A program made the position numbers and the translations under genes. 64,000 nt of DNA, taken from Bugulina stolonifera (lineage: Eukaryota > Bryozoa > Gymnolaemata > Cheilostomatida > Bugulidae). Under the pieces are notes generated by a model that was not told the origin of the DNA, ran no database searches, and saw only the letters and a list, made by a program, of their open reading frames with translations. Positions 17,905 to 30,000 of this stretch are shown piece by piece; the first letter of the stretch is position 1, and every line of letters begins with the position of its first letter. The DNA is taken from NCBI GenBank assembly GCA_935421135.1, contig OW285194.1, positions 5,048,876-5,112,875 on the forward strand, written 5' to 3'.

Positions 17905-20900
17905 ATGGAAAATGACACATTTCATTTCTGTAGTTCACCTTTTTGGTGCTGTGATACATCTCCACAGGATGACCTTTCTGCAAATCACTCTTGCTCTGGG
18001 TATTTTCAATCTCCATCTGAACCTGATGCAGCAAAAATTGTTTATCCTACTATTTCGATGCAGAGCACGCTCCAGTCGTGTAAATCTAAAGTCCTGTTGA
18101 GATTAGAATCCTTATTTGATTCTAATGCGTTGTGTGCAGTTCAATCAAATACCAAAGGGAATAATATTGAAGAATACACGCTGGTGCAGTCTCAGGTGAG
18201 GAGGATAGCAATAGCAAGTTCTCAGTGAGCCGAGTTTTGTTTTTTGTATCTGGTCTATTATTTATTAAACCTTTAGTTGGCTCCAGATTTGGACTAATAA
18301 ATTGAAATTTTATTTTGATTTAATGAAGGGAAAGAGTAAAGTAAACCTTTAGATTATATATAAATAATGCAATTTATTTTTAATTTAACAAATTGATATT
18401 TTACAAGAAGAGATTGTTATAGAATCAAGGTCGGCCTGCAGCTAAAATTGGCATTAACACTTGAATCTCTAATAATAGTAACTAATGCATTTCTTTGTGT
18501 AGAACTTCAGTGTATTTTAGTTAAAATTATTAATAAAGAAGAGCTAAACCTATTCGCTGAACTTCGACTCGCAAAGTGATGGAACAACATGTTAGCAATG
18601 ATGTGAAAGTATCTGAACTGGCCAGCTCTAATATGGCTTACCAAAGAAAATTCTAGAATTTTTAAGACTATTAACTAGAGGAAGCGTGTTTTAGGTCATT
18701 CTGGTAAATGCTGGGTCCGGCTGGGTAGTAGCGTTGCAGCCGTACAACATTCGACCAGAGCACCAGAGAGCAAAGTCAACCAGGCATATGCTAGCTATAT
18801 GTCTTTATGATATAGCCTGACATTGCGCTGGAGAGAGGATGACCTAATTACTCGGTCGACAGTTGTGAGAGACCATCTCTAGTATGAGAGAGGGACTGGA
18901 GTCTGAATTCCAACAAGTATACTAGGCTGTGAGAGGCATGGGTCCGATGGGACTGATGGTTTAGCACAGGGTAGCAGAAGTGGCACCCGGTATAGTGGAA
19001 TATTGAATCCTAGTTACAGTCCTGGATTTCCTAGGATTGCACTTGGAGCCCAAATCCAATTGGGGTCTAAAGATGAAACAGCAGTAAGAATCAGACTTGA
19101 ACTAGAGAGGGCCTGTCTTACAAAAAATATTGTAAAAAGGTTTCAGAGCATTAAATAAAGGTTATACAGTAAGCAGGTAATCACCATACAATAGTTTTAA
19201 TGTGCCATCAAGGAGACGGTACCAAGAATAATAGGAGAGTCAAAAGTAGTAAAATAGTCAACGTACAGTCGTTGCACAATTATGAACATGCGGCTACCAA
19301 TACAGTTAGTGTAGCTAATATTACAGTATTAGTGTACCAATATATACAAAAGTATACATATGTATAAGCAATGGATATTCATTCATGGCCAATACCTTGC
19401 AAGTATAATCAGTGATTCCAGGAGCATAGAGAGGTAGTGTTGCAGCTAAGGTCACTACATATAATCCTAATTGTCACATCACTTCAGCTTTGCCCCCCCC
19501 CCCACTGAATCGGTTTACAACGTACCCACAAATGCCATTTGATACTAGTACTTGTATTTTGGCCTACAGTTTAAGTGCTCTTACCTGAAAGATAGCGAAA
19601 GCAAAGATGATTGACTCGATGATAATAACCTGTTCCTTCAAATAAACCTGGTTTCTCTGTCTCTGTTATCTACTTTCGCGCCGTTCATCTGTTAAATTTG
19701 GCGTGGTCGTTAAATTATCGTATAATTACCGGAACCACTTATCATAAAAGGTGAATAGTTTATGTGGGTCACAGTAAGAAAGTGCCTCTGATTGGAATGA
19801 GGCACCGTAAGGTAGTATAACTCCTCAGCTAATCGAGACTGCATTTGTAGGTGGGAGAGGAGCATCTTTTTGGCCGAAGTTATCCATCTTTTCTTTCACT
19901 ATTTTTGCTCTAGCCTACAGTCACAGTATGTTGTAGATTGTAGCCTTCCCTTTCGAACCAAAGCTATTGCATTGCAGTTTACGTTTACCTTGGACCTTTC
20001 TGAGCTCTCAATTATGACTTCACTCAGTGTCCACATTGAAGTAGAACAAACTCTAGTGTGTTAAGGTACAATAATAACAAAGTCAAGGTCTAGGTAACTA
20101 GGTCAAACTCACAAATGTATGTTGTGACTCTGCACTATGCATCAATCTGGTGAATCGTGTACATGTAGATCTAGATATTCGTTGGATTGCTACAAATGAG
20201 AAATATTTTATTCGATAGATTCTTTGGACTTCTTTACATATAAGCTGCTTAGCCTCAGCTTACATGTGCAGGCTTTGTTGTAGGTACTGTTTAGACATGG
20301 GGCTCGTACCCCTATTAGCCTGCTACCAGGTATTCCAGATGTCCGATATGATAAGAGGTCATTTCAGACTCCCCTCTCTCACGCAGACTTTGAGTATCAT
20401 GTAGTCGATCAGACAGGTAGCACTGCTACAGGGTTTGATAAATCCCCAGTTAACAGAAGGTATGTGTATGATTTGGTGATGTTTGTTAGATTATAGTTGT
20501 GTTATACATTCAATGATAGCTAATAATCCTATTGGTGTAACAAGGCAGAATATGAAACTGTTTATAATAGAAATGTAAGATAGTTTCTGTATAAATGTTT
20601 TAACTGCGTAGTGTTCGTACAGTCAATAACTGATATATTTAAACGTTACTTTACAACATGCACTATACCAACTATCCAGTGTATGTTATGTCATGTGATC
20701 ATGTATACGTAGCCTCAGTGTTGTAGGTATGCCAGCATCGAGTTGGATGGTGGTATGATTGGAGGTCAACTCACCACAGTGGGCATGAATCAGTGTTATA
20801 ACCTCGGGCTAGAACTTCGAAGGAGATACATTAACCAACACAATCTGCTGTCTCATGAGGTTAGTACTAAACTAATATAGTGTACTACTAGGTATTGTAG

Positions 20901-23900
20901 TGAAGAAATTCTAATAGCCTGAGATCTATGTGACTCGTACAATTAGATTGAAAAGCTACTTCTTTATCAGAGCCAAGACTATGTAAAATGTGTCCTGGTT
21001 TTAAAAGGTTTTACATGCGAAGTACGTGTAGGTTTGATGGCATGATAGTAATATTGTAGTAATATAACTTCATGACTGACGGTTCATGTTTCACATAGTT
21101 GGCCATTGATAATTTTTTGCTGTTGAAACACATTCTTAAGTTCTTTGCACATGCTCTTTCTGTAGAGGTCTATACTCTTCCAGAGCTTTAAAATTGAGAA
21201 ATTCGTTGAATAAAGGATTATGTCTAACACAATCTGTAAATTCTGAACTCAAATGAGCGGAAAAGGGGATTGCTATGCCATTTGTCTAAATTGACCTTTT
21301 GTACTCACACTGGTCAGTGTAGTACAAGCATGTACATGTACTACTTTGTGTTGTGTCTTCTCTATTGTCTAACAATTACATTCAATTAAGTCAAGCCCTT
21401 GAAGAATTAATTTCACAACTGGACACTATCCCACAATCAATTTTAATGCAACACTGTGTCAACTGTGTGTCATATCTAGGTTAACATTTCAGGGTAAAAT
21501 AAATTTTTTGTTTGACCTCATGTTATATTTTTGACCTCACAAAGTTGTCATAAAATTCAGTATACTCTTTGTACTACAGTTTTTGCATAATATAATTTAA
21601 TGGAATCACCAAATAAATAATTATAAAACATGCAGTTTATTGTCTATATATATCTCGTCAATCTGGTATTAAGTGCAATGTGTTAGATTGTTGGGGTAAC
21701 GAGAAAGCTATCCTATAATCGATTGTTTTGAATGTGTACAGTTGCATTGTACATTATTGTGCAAAACCTGAATAGTCTTGAGATTGTGGTTTAGGCCTAC
21801 TCTGTCATATATATACTGTTATAGCCGAGTATATACATGTGTAATATAATGTTATGACTATCAGTTTACAGCGAATGACGTATACATGAGGTCTACATAC
21901 ATAAAGAGAACGCTGGAATCGTTACAAGGTGTTGTGGCTGGACTCTATGGTGCACACCATCTTCGTAGTCTCGATACGAAGGTAATATTGTAATAGTACA
22001 TGGTTTAGTATCAGTTCTACATTGCACACTAGACTAGTTATATCTGTAGTACATAGTACATAGACATTAGCCTATAGTAGGATCATTCATGTCGAGGAGA
22101 CAACTCTCCAAATTCTGTAAAGTTATATTATTACGTAGTAATATAATATTCAAGAAAATTTAATGGGTAAATGAACAGAAATAAGAACATAGGAACCAAG
22201 TTGTTTTACTAAGTTTGCCAGCAACGTCCGGTTTCCATTTTTGTTTACCATAATTGAGATAGTGGTTTATGAATCTACAATGTACTGTATTCCACAATAT
22301 TGGCTTCATCCACATCCTTGTCTTCATAGTATTTTTCGTTAAATTGTTCATTTCATATTCTTCCCTACAGTATATACAATATATCATCATTAATAGGTTA
22401 ACTACAAATAGTTGGTCTTATAGCCCCTTTCCTTGGAGTTACTGTCTCCTGCACACACAAGGGAGAATAACTCCACAATATGAGCTCAATATAATGGCAT
22501 CAAACTGTGTTTTTGAGTTAATATGTTTATAACTTTTAGCCCAAGTTCCACATAGAATACTATACAGAGGAATCTCTCTACCCCAACCTTGGTGGCTGCC
22601 AATGTTTAAAAGAGATCTCCAACCATGGAATGGCACATCTTAATGATACTAGCTCAAAAAGAAAGGTGTGTGTTCCTATGTATTGCATTTAGACTGCGGT
22701 TTGTGGTTAATATTTTGTACTTGTGACTATAACTGTGGGTTATATGTGGCTGCATTGTCTTGTCGATGTTTGAGCGTAAAGGGGAAATCTCAAGTCTGGT
22801 AACAATGATTATGGCGATTTGTTTTACCATAATTATACGAATGTCTCTCATTGCATAGACTCTGAAGAACTGCCTCTGTAAATTTTTATATAATCTGTAA
22901 ATATAAGCTTAACCAAACTTGTCTTTCTCTAACCCTAGGTCCTAAACCCCAGTCCTAATCCTACACCTCCCCCCCCCAATACCGGGGAAATATGCTATCT
23001 TGAGCCCACCAATCAGCTTACTATTGCATGTAGATTCCTTTGAGGGTGTTCCTAATATACCAGACTATGTGCTTAATTGTATAATATAGACTCTACACAA
23101 GTAAAGTTAGATGTAGGCTGAGTTCCTCAACCTTAATTTTAGGCGCTGATGGAGCGTATACATCAGATAGTAAAGTTCACGGAAGTACACGGCTGGAATC
23201 TGATCGCTGTTCGGGACAATATCGCAGCAAGAGATGCCCATGGTTTGCCGTTACCCTCCGAGCTAGACCATCTGAATGCCGATATATTTGATCAGGTGAG
23301 TCAACAGTTTAAACTAACAGTATCAAAGTATTTAGTGAAAATATTTTATTAATCGAAGGAAGTCGCTTCATGCAGAACTAGGGTTGGAATTATCCACTGG
23401 TCAGACATGTCTTAAGTGATTGACAAGGTAATCGTCCCTACACTTTTATTCATTGACCTGTAGATATTATTTTACATATGGGTATAGCCATGATGTATTG
23501 TAGTGTGTCCATAGACAATTATTATGGATATAATTATGTATTATATAGTACAGTGTGTGCTAACTACATGTACATGTACATATACTTGGTATGTATACTT
23601 GACATATTATATAATATTATACATGTACATACGACCCCTAGGCCTCTCGTGACTTTGCTCAGTGTATAACTGGTAAACCAGAGGATAGAACTGCTGGCCT
23701 CATGCTCTCTGTTGGACAATTTCACCATAACCTGCTTGCCAAGATGGACCGGGCATTGAAAGGTCAGTCAGTTAGGAAATCAATCAGTCTGTTAGGAAAT
23801 CAATCAGTCTGTTAGGAAATCAATCAGTCTGTTAGGAAATCAATCAGCCTGTTAGTCTGTTCGTTTGTCAGTCAGCTTGCTCGTTTTTCTGCATGTCCAT

Positions 23901-23907
23901 CTGTCTA

Positions 23908-23949
<42 letters not shown>

Positions 23950-25432
23950 ACAGTCGGTCACAGTCGGTCACAGTCAGTCACAGTCAGCATCAGTCTGTGA
24001 CAACAAGTCAACCACCCATGCAGCAATTAACTAAATAAAACCAGGCAATCTCTGTACTTTTCTTTCCTTGAGTGTAGTAATACATTAGTTGAGTGTAGTA
24101 ATGCGTTACTTGAGTGCAGTAATACGTTACTTGAGTGTAGTAATGCGTTACTTGAGTGTAGTAGCATGTTACTTGAGTGTAGTAATGCATTACTTGAGTC
24201 TAGTAAAACGTTACTTGAGTGTAGTAACATGTTACTTGAGTGTATTAATGCGTTACTTGAGTCTAGTAATACGTTACTTGAGTGTAGTAACATGTGACTT
24301 GAGTGTAGTAATGCGTTACTTGAGTGTAGTAATACATTGCTTAAGTGTAGTAATGCGTTACTTGAGTGTAGTAATACGTTACTAGAGTGTAGTAACATGT
24401 TACTTGAGTGTAGTAATGCGTTACTTGAGTGTAGTAATATTGCCTTCATTTCAGGTTCTGTAACACCAAAGCTCTCACTGTACTCCAGCCATGATACGAT
24501 GGTGATGCCTGTCCTCATGTCTCTCGGTTGCTATAACGGGGTGTGGCCCACCTTTGCCTCCTCCATTGCATTTGAACTCTGGAGACACAACCGATCTGGC
24601 AGACATTATGTTAAAGTTTTATACAATCTTGAGGTATGTCCTATATCCCTGAATATGTCACCTGTACCACTGTATTCTGGGCTACTAAATTTATACTTTA
24701 GACTCGTATATTCTAAGTTTTCTAATTAGGACGTCTAGGGAACTCAAGATGGGGCAGTTGATTAATTATTATACTAACCAACTGAAGGTTTTTATTTTGT
24801 TTCAATATGAGGGCTTGAGTCTTACGGACAGGCAAACAGACAGACAGACAGACTTATTCCGTATTATGATGCTACTACTTGTTATCATGCATCTGTGGAC
24901 TCTTGTATGAGCATGATAATATTCAACTGTGACATGGTTTCTCTCCAATCCAGGAAGTAAAAATTGCTGGTCAGGATAGAGCTATGGTACCATATGAACA
25001 GTTTAGAAAAGTTCTGGCTCCCTTCGCAATTGATCGCAAGCAATATAGATATATGTGTGACAATACCAGAGTAAGTAGCTGCAATCTGCAGATATGCATT
25101 GTATCCATCTGCACAGATTATCGTACATTGCACCCATTTGCAGATATACTTTGCACTCACCTGCAGATATGCTGTGTGCTTGAAGATAGATATGAAGTAA
25201 TATGACTGTTTCCATATAAGGTTTGACTTTCTAACAAGAGTTCAGATTGCCTTCTGTATTTCCCCACACATGTACACATAGACTTATTACTATATACTGA
25301 TTGTATTCTATTTGATAGGCTAGTATAGAGACTCCCCATATTGAACACTCAGCTCATTATGAGGATCCCAATCTAGACATAAGTGACAGAGATACTGAGG
25401 CTAAGGCTGGTGACACACCTGTTGGCATGTAA
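17905..25432 (+). CDS. ACP6: Lysophosphatidic acid phosphatase type 6-like histidine acid phosphatase
   Basis: Ten exons: 17905-18195, 20284-20459, 20727-20859, 21865-21981, 22540-22665, 23143-23295, 23642-23762, 24455-24633, 24954-25070 and 25319-25432. Phases agree throughout and give 508 residues. The signature VLFRHGARTP holds the phosphohistidine His and its arginines, GGQLTTVGMNQ follows, and SLYSSHDTMVMPVLMSLG supplies the HD motif with the proton donor. Homologues hydrolyse lysophosphatidate to monoacylglycerol in mitochondria. The family is usually nearer 430 residues. The excess lies mainly in a Cys/Ser-rich N-terminal exon of 97 codons that joins in phase but has no recognised domain. 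I see no clear signal peptide, so an alternative start inside the 2-kb first intron remains possible. A polyadenylation signal is at 25738. Confidence 0.93.
18196..20283 (+). other. ACP6 intron 1, 2.1 kb, no gene seen
   Basis: No conserved reading frame is visible. A run of C at 19494-19503 and an E2F-like TTTCGCGCC at about 19674 stand near the 3' half, which might mark an alternative promoter. The longer open frames here have no recognisable protein. Confidence 0.4.
23763..23990 (+). repeat. 20-bp array starting at the ACP6 exon 7 donor, then CTGT and CACAGTCGGT repeats
   Basis: From the donor GTCAGT onwards the intron is built of TCAGTCTGTTAGGAAATCAA units, about four copies. These are followed by a CTGT run (about 23905-23948) and CACAGTC(G/A)GT units. 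The first unit is the donor itself. Confidence 0.85.
24066..24440. repeat. 21-bp minisatellite, about 18 copies, ACP6 intron 7
   Basis: The unit CTTGAGTGTAGTAATGCG plus three bases repeats with point changes up to 14 bases from the exon 8 acceptor. Because 21 is a multiple of three, long open frames run through it on both strands; these are not genes. Confidence 0.95.
25080..25190 (+). repeat. About 35-40-bp repeats next to the ACP6 exon 9 donor
   Basis: CTGCAGATATGCATTGTA, TTTGCAGATATACTTTGCA and CCTGCAGATATGCTGTGTG recur with intervening CATCTGCACAGATTA-like sequence. The array starts about 12 bases from the GTAAGT donor. Confidence 0.7.
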
Positions 25433-27018
25433 ACTCGTGCTCTCCATCTCTACTCATTTGTCACTCTAACAATGTTGACAATTTTTTATATTTGTTTTAC
25501 AGTTCACTCTTCATAATAATAATAATAATTGAAACATTTTGGAGGGTTTAATGGGAATTGTGAAGTTAGTTTACCATGCGCCATATCTGAGACCCAATCT
25601 TACATCTACAGTGTATGTACATGTATATTTATCAATCTATGGAATAGACAGACACTCACCAGCTATTGATTATCACTATAAAATATTTTCTAGGCATCGT
25701 TAAATTATGAAATGATTATTTTCCCTTATGATTTACAAATAAACATGGATGAGGGATGTTTCTAGGAGTGTTTTGATCACTTCGGGGGAGGGGCAGGGAA
25801 TGGAGGATGAGGGGCACCCTGCTACACAGGCTTTTAAATGGGTATGCCTGCATGTCTTCCTTCAGCTTGACACAGGTCGATGTGAACATTTTTTGGAGTT
25901 GTTTGCTCATAGTTGCACTTATAGTCCAAAATGGCAACATACATTGTATATAATATCTATGTTATGCATTGCATTGTACATTTTGTAACTGGTTTTTTAT
26001 AACTTAGTTGCATCTAACATACTACGGCAGGATGCACTGACACACTGTGGTACTCGGCTGCATTGCCAAATAATTTGTATACCTTAAAATATCCTTTATT
26101 ACATGGTCAACTCTTGGTTTAAAAATATTCATAATTTACGTACATGTAAAAGATAGAAAAATAAGTCTATTGAAAGTGCAATAAATAAAGAAATTGGGTA
26201 ACATAATATTATATACAAATGCAACAATTTATGTGCTACACTATTAACTGTGGGAGTAGAAGAGTCTGCCAGACCTGCCATAATACCAGACCTGCCCAAG
26301 CTACTAAGAAAGCAGCTATCATGGTGGTCACGCTGCACAAAGTGTTATACATTATAAATCTAAACATGTATAATCATTATTGTTCCTTTACATAGTTAGA
26401 ACAATACATCATTATTATAGGTACATGTATATATTAGCATCTCTCTTGATAAATACTGTAAAAGGTATAATGAGAATGTAAGTAATGTAATATAATATTG
26501 CTAATAAACAATGTAATATATATATTAGGGGTTTGTCCTGGTCATCTACCAGTGTAAGGTCATCCAGCACCATTCCTCATCGTCCAGTGTCACTGCACAT
26601 TGCTTGATAGAGATGTGTAAAATAAGATATATGCAGCTGAACTCTACAATCACAGTGCATTACATATAGTAGTGATGATACTGTGACTATGTACATGGTA
26701 CAAAGACATTCATTTGCATATAATAGTGACATTAGAATAGAGTTTGGAGTTGTCTTCCTTTTAATTCTGGGTACAAAATATTTTAAATAGGATCAGTAGT
26801 AGTATATATCATTTATACAGCAATAACTGAGTCGCTGACAGAGTTAAGAGTAACAAGTTATAGAGATATCTGTAGAAAATAACCAAAGAGAGAGAAAAAT
26901 CTGAGAAGTTCTAATGACTGACTAAATCTGAAAACGTTAAATTTGACTTGTCACTGGGAAAATATCAGATATGAGTGGCTCATGGCTAGCATGAGTGTGT
27001 AGTAGATGTTAGAACTGA
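25433..27018. other. Convergent intergenic region between ACP6 and USP8
   Basis: Holds the two 3' UTRs. An AATAAA for ACP6 is at 25738. TTTATT at 26094, read as AATAAA on the minus strand, could serve USP8. Minus-strand 26210-26340 has an acceptor-like CAG followed by a hydrophobic open stretch, but nothing recognisable. Confidence 0.5.
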
Positions 27019-30000
27019 TTAATAAAGAACCCATTCGAGTGGGATATGTTTGTACTTAACAATAGAATATAAATATAACACATAACGCTACACAGCACCA
27101 TGTGATATTATATAATATTACACAGATACAGTAGAACTTGCTTAATTCAAACTCCAAGGGACCACCATAATTGGTTTGAATTAGGCCGAGTTTGAATTAT
27201 GTGATCCCTTCATTTTATATAATGACATGCATCACATGTACAGGACAACAGTATGAAAACGCATTTAGCTAAGGAACAGTAAAGCAATTAGTGGGTTTCC
27301 CACCTTAGTTTGAGCAGAAACATATTGCAGTGGTAACTACTAATAACTACTAACTACTAGCAATTATTATTAGGTGACTAATGCTGGCTGTGATAGTATT
27401 ATCATTGATTATAGTGTGAGCCTAAGCCGCATGAAGTTTGAACTACAGATGGTAAGTTTGAATTATTTGAAGCATTTATATAGTGCTCAGCAGGGACCAA
27501 GGCTAATAGTTTGAACTAATCATGTTTTTGAATTATCCAAGGTTGAATTAAGCAAGTTCCACTGTATATACTTACTTTCACATCACTGCTACTTCTCAGT
27601 TCTGAGACGTTCTCATCGTTAAATTTGTACCATTTCCTCGTAGCTATACTCTTACAGAATGCAGTGTCTACATACAATACAATAAAATACGATACAATAC
27701 AGTGCAATACAATGCAGTGTAATACAACACAGTATAATACAGTGTAATGCAATACTGTAATACAATGTAATGCATAAAACAATACAATACTATGTAATAC
27801 AGTGTAATGCATAAAAACCCATACTAGTCTAGTAATCAGGGGCGGATCCAGGGTGGTGCAAGTGGTGCATTTGCACCACTAAAAATTTAAAAAAAATTTT
27901 TTTTTTTTCTAAATTTTTTTTTGTTTTGTTGATTATTTTTGCTAATTATTCAAATGTGTGTGTCAACCTAGCACAAAAACATTTTTTTTGTAATGCATAG
28001 GGGTTCAAAAACATGTGATATGTTATCACATTTCTTGATCCATGTAAATGTTCCAACTATTTTTGCCATTTAGTTGGATGAGTTGCATTGTCAAATCTTG
28101 GTCACAAGAAACTTTTTATCTATTCTGTTTATTTCTAGGCCGGCCCATAGAATAGATAAAAGGATAAATATTTTTATGCATTTTGCTTATATAATTATAT
28201 TGTTCATTGAATAAATATATTATTCATTATCATTTATGTTTTGCTTTGAAACAAAACAATTATACAATGTAGGTTAGCTACTACTATTCAACCTAATTCA
28301 ACTTGCCACCAACTCATTTAACTGAATGAACTGAACTGGCTCTTAGGTCCTCCTGGACCCACAGATGCCAGGATTTTGCTTGGCGGCTGTGGCGCTGCCC
28401 CAGACCTCGTTGGGGGGCTTACAGCGCCCCCAAACCCCCAGCTGGAAGGGATGCTGCAATGCAGTATGACAGGGCACGAAGCGCGCCGCACTATCAATTT
28501 TGTACCACCCTTACTCCATTCCTGGATCCGCCACTGGTAATACATATTATGTAGTTTTATAAACCATATAATATAACTGTATAATACTCAACCATATACT
28601 CTAATCTATACTACACACTGTAGAATATCATCCACCAACATATTTCCAGATACAATATTAAATTTACTACATACTATCGTATATGTTTAACAATCTCTTG
28701 GTTTCTAGTAATTTACAGTAACTACAGTGGTACTGGTGTTATAATAGGTACACTGTTCAGTGACCACAAAAATACTGAGTTCTAACTCATGGCTTACTAT
28801 AAATGAGGTGGAAGGACTAAAAGTAGCAATATAAATGTTACTGATACAGTTATAAACCGTAACATAAATACAATGCATAGATGTATGTATTCTATATTAT
28901 ATTATATTATATTATATTATATCATATTTATTACATTACATTACAATACATTACATTATATTATATTACATATTATATTATGTATTATATTGTATTATAA
29001 CATATTACACTATATCATATTACATACTATATTATGTATTATATTGTGATATAACATATTACACTATCTTATATGTTATACTTACAGTGGCCTGTGTCCA
29101 GTGAACCATAGTGATTCTAAAACACAAACAACATACTATGTATTATAACAGAGTAGGGTAAACAGAGAGAGGGCAACTCTGTACTATATCAGGTAACTGC
29201 TCGGCAACTGTACGCAGTATAGAGGATAGACTGACACCTACTATACTATATTATAGTATGTGTGGGGAGGGGGTATGAAATACCTACCACCACCCTGTAT
29301 AGAGGATAGACTGTGACACCTACTATACTGTATCATAGTATGTGTGAGGAGGGGGTATGAAATACTTACCACCACCCCGTATAGAGAATAGCGGCGGTTC
29401 TCCGTTATACTAGACATATTCAGCTCCTCTGGAAAGTCTATCATGTTCGTTTTCTTGGAGAAGTGATATGAGTATTGGTCAAACCTAACGAGACAAACAG
29501 AGGGATAGGCCTACTAGAATGACATATTGACTGTAGGTGAAGGTCAACAGTGACGGTGGGTAGACTGTATAGCCTTATTAGAAGTATACTGGTTCTTCAC
29601 GCATTGAATCGTTACAAAGTGGGTACCGTATCCAGAATGGCCGCTCCAATGCCTTGTGCTGAATGTGGGAGTTGCCTGCTCACTGAAACCAGCTGACCTC
29701 CCTTACACTGCATAGTTGATGGGTTTGTAAATACTGTGGGCTACAGCTTACATTGGCTAAACCATGCACTGACCACACAATGACCACATAGTGACCACAC
29801 AATGATCACAACATAGAGATAGCTAACTCACCTCTTGAAGAATACCAGGAGGATTGTAGGAAGGGTGTAAAGGTCCAACTTTCTCTTAGACTGTTTACGA
29901 TGACACTTCTCACACTTGTAGTCTTCGAGAGGGTCTACTCTCAGGTACTGGTCTAGACAGTGCTTTAGACTCGTACGACCAGATGCTTGGATCTCAAGAG

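Noticed and set aside
24027..24518. Long open frames (163 and 98 codons) on both strands
   Set aside because: They run through the 21-bp array, whose period is a multiple of three. The repeat lies in an ACP6 intron.
26129..26338. Alternative USP8 terminal exon (RDHHDSCFLSS)
   Set aside because: It has an acceptor-like CAG in phase but no USP-like ending. The 27019-27087 exon with VLYLYS fits the family better. Not fully excluded.
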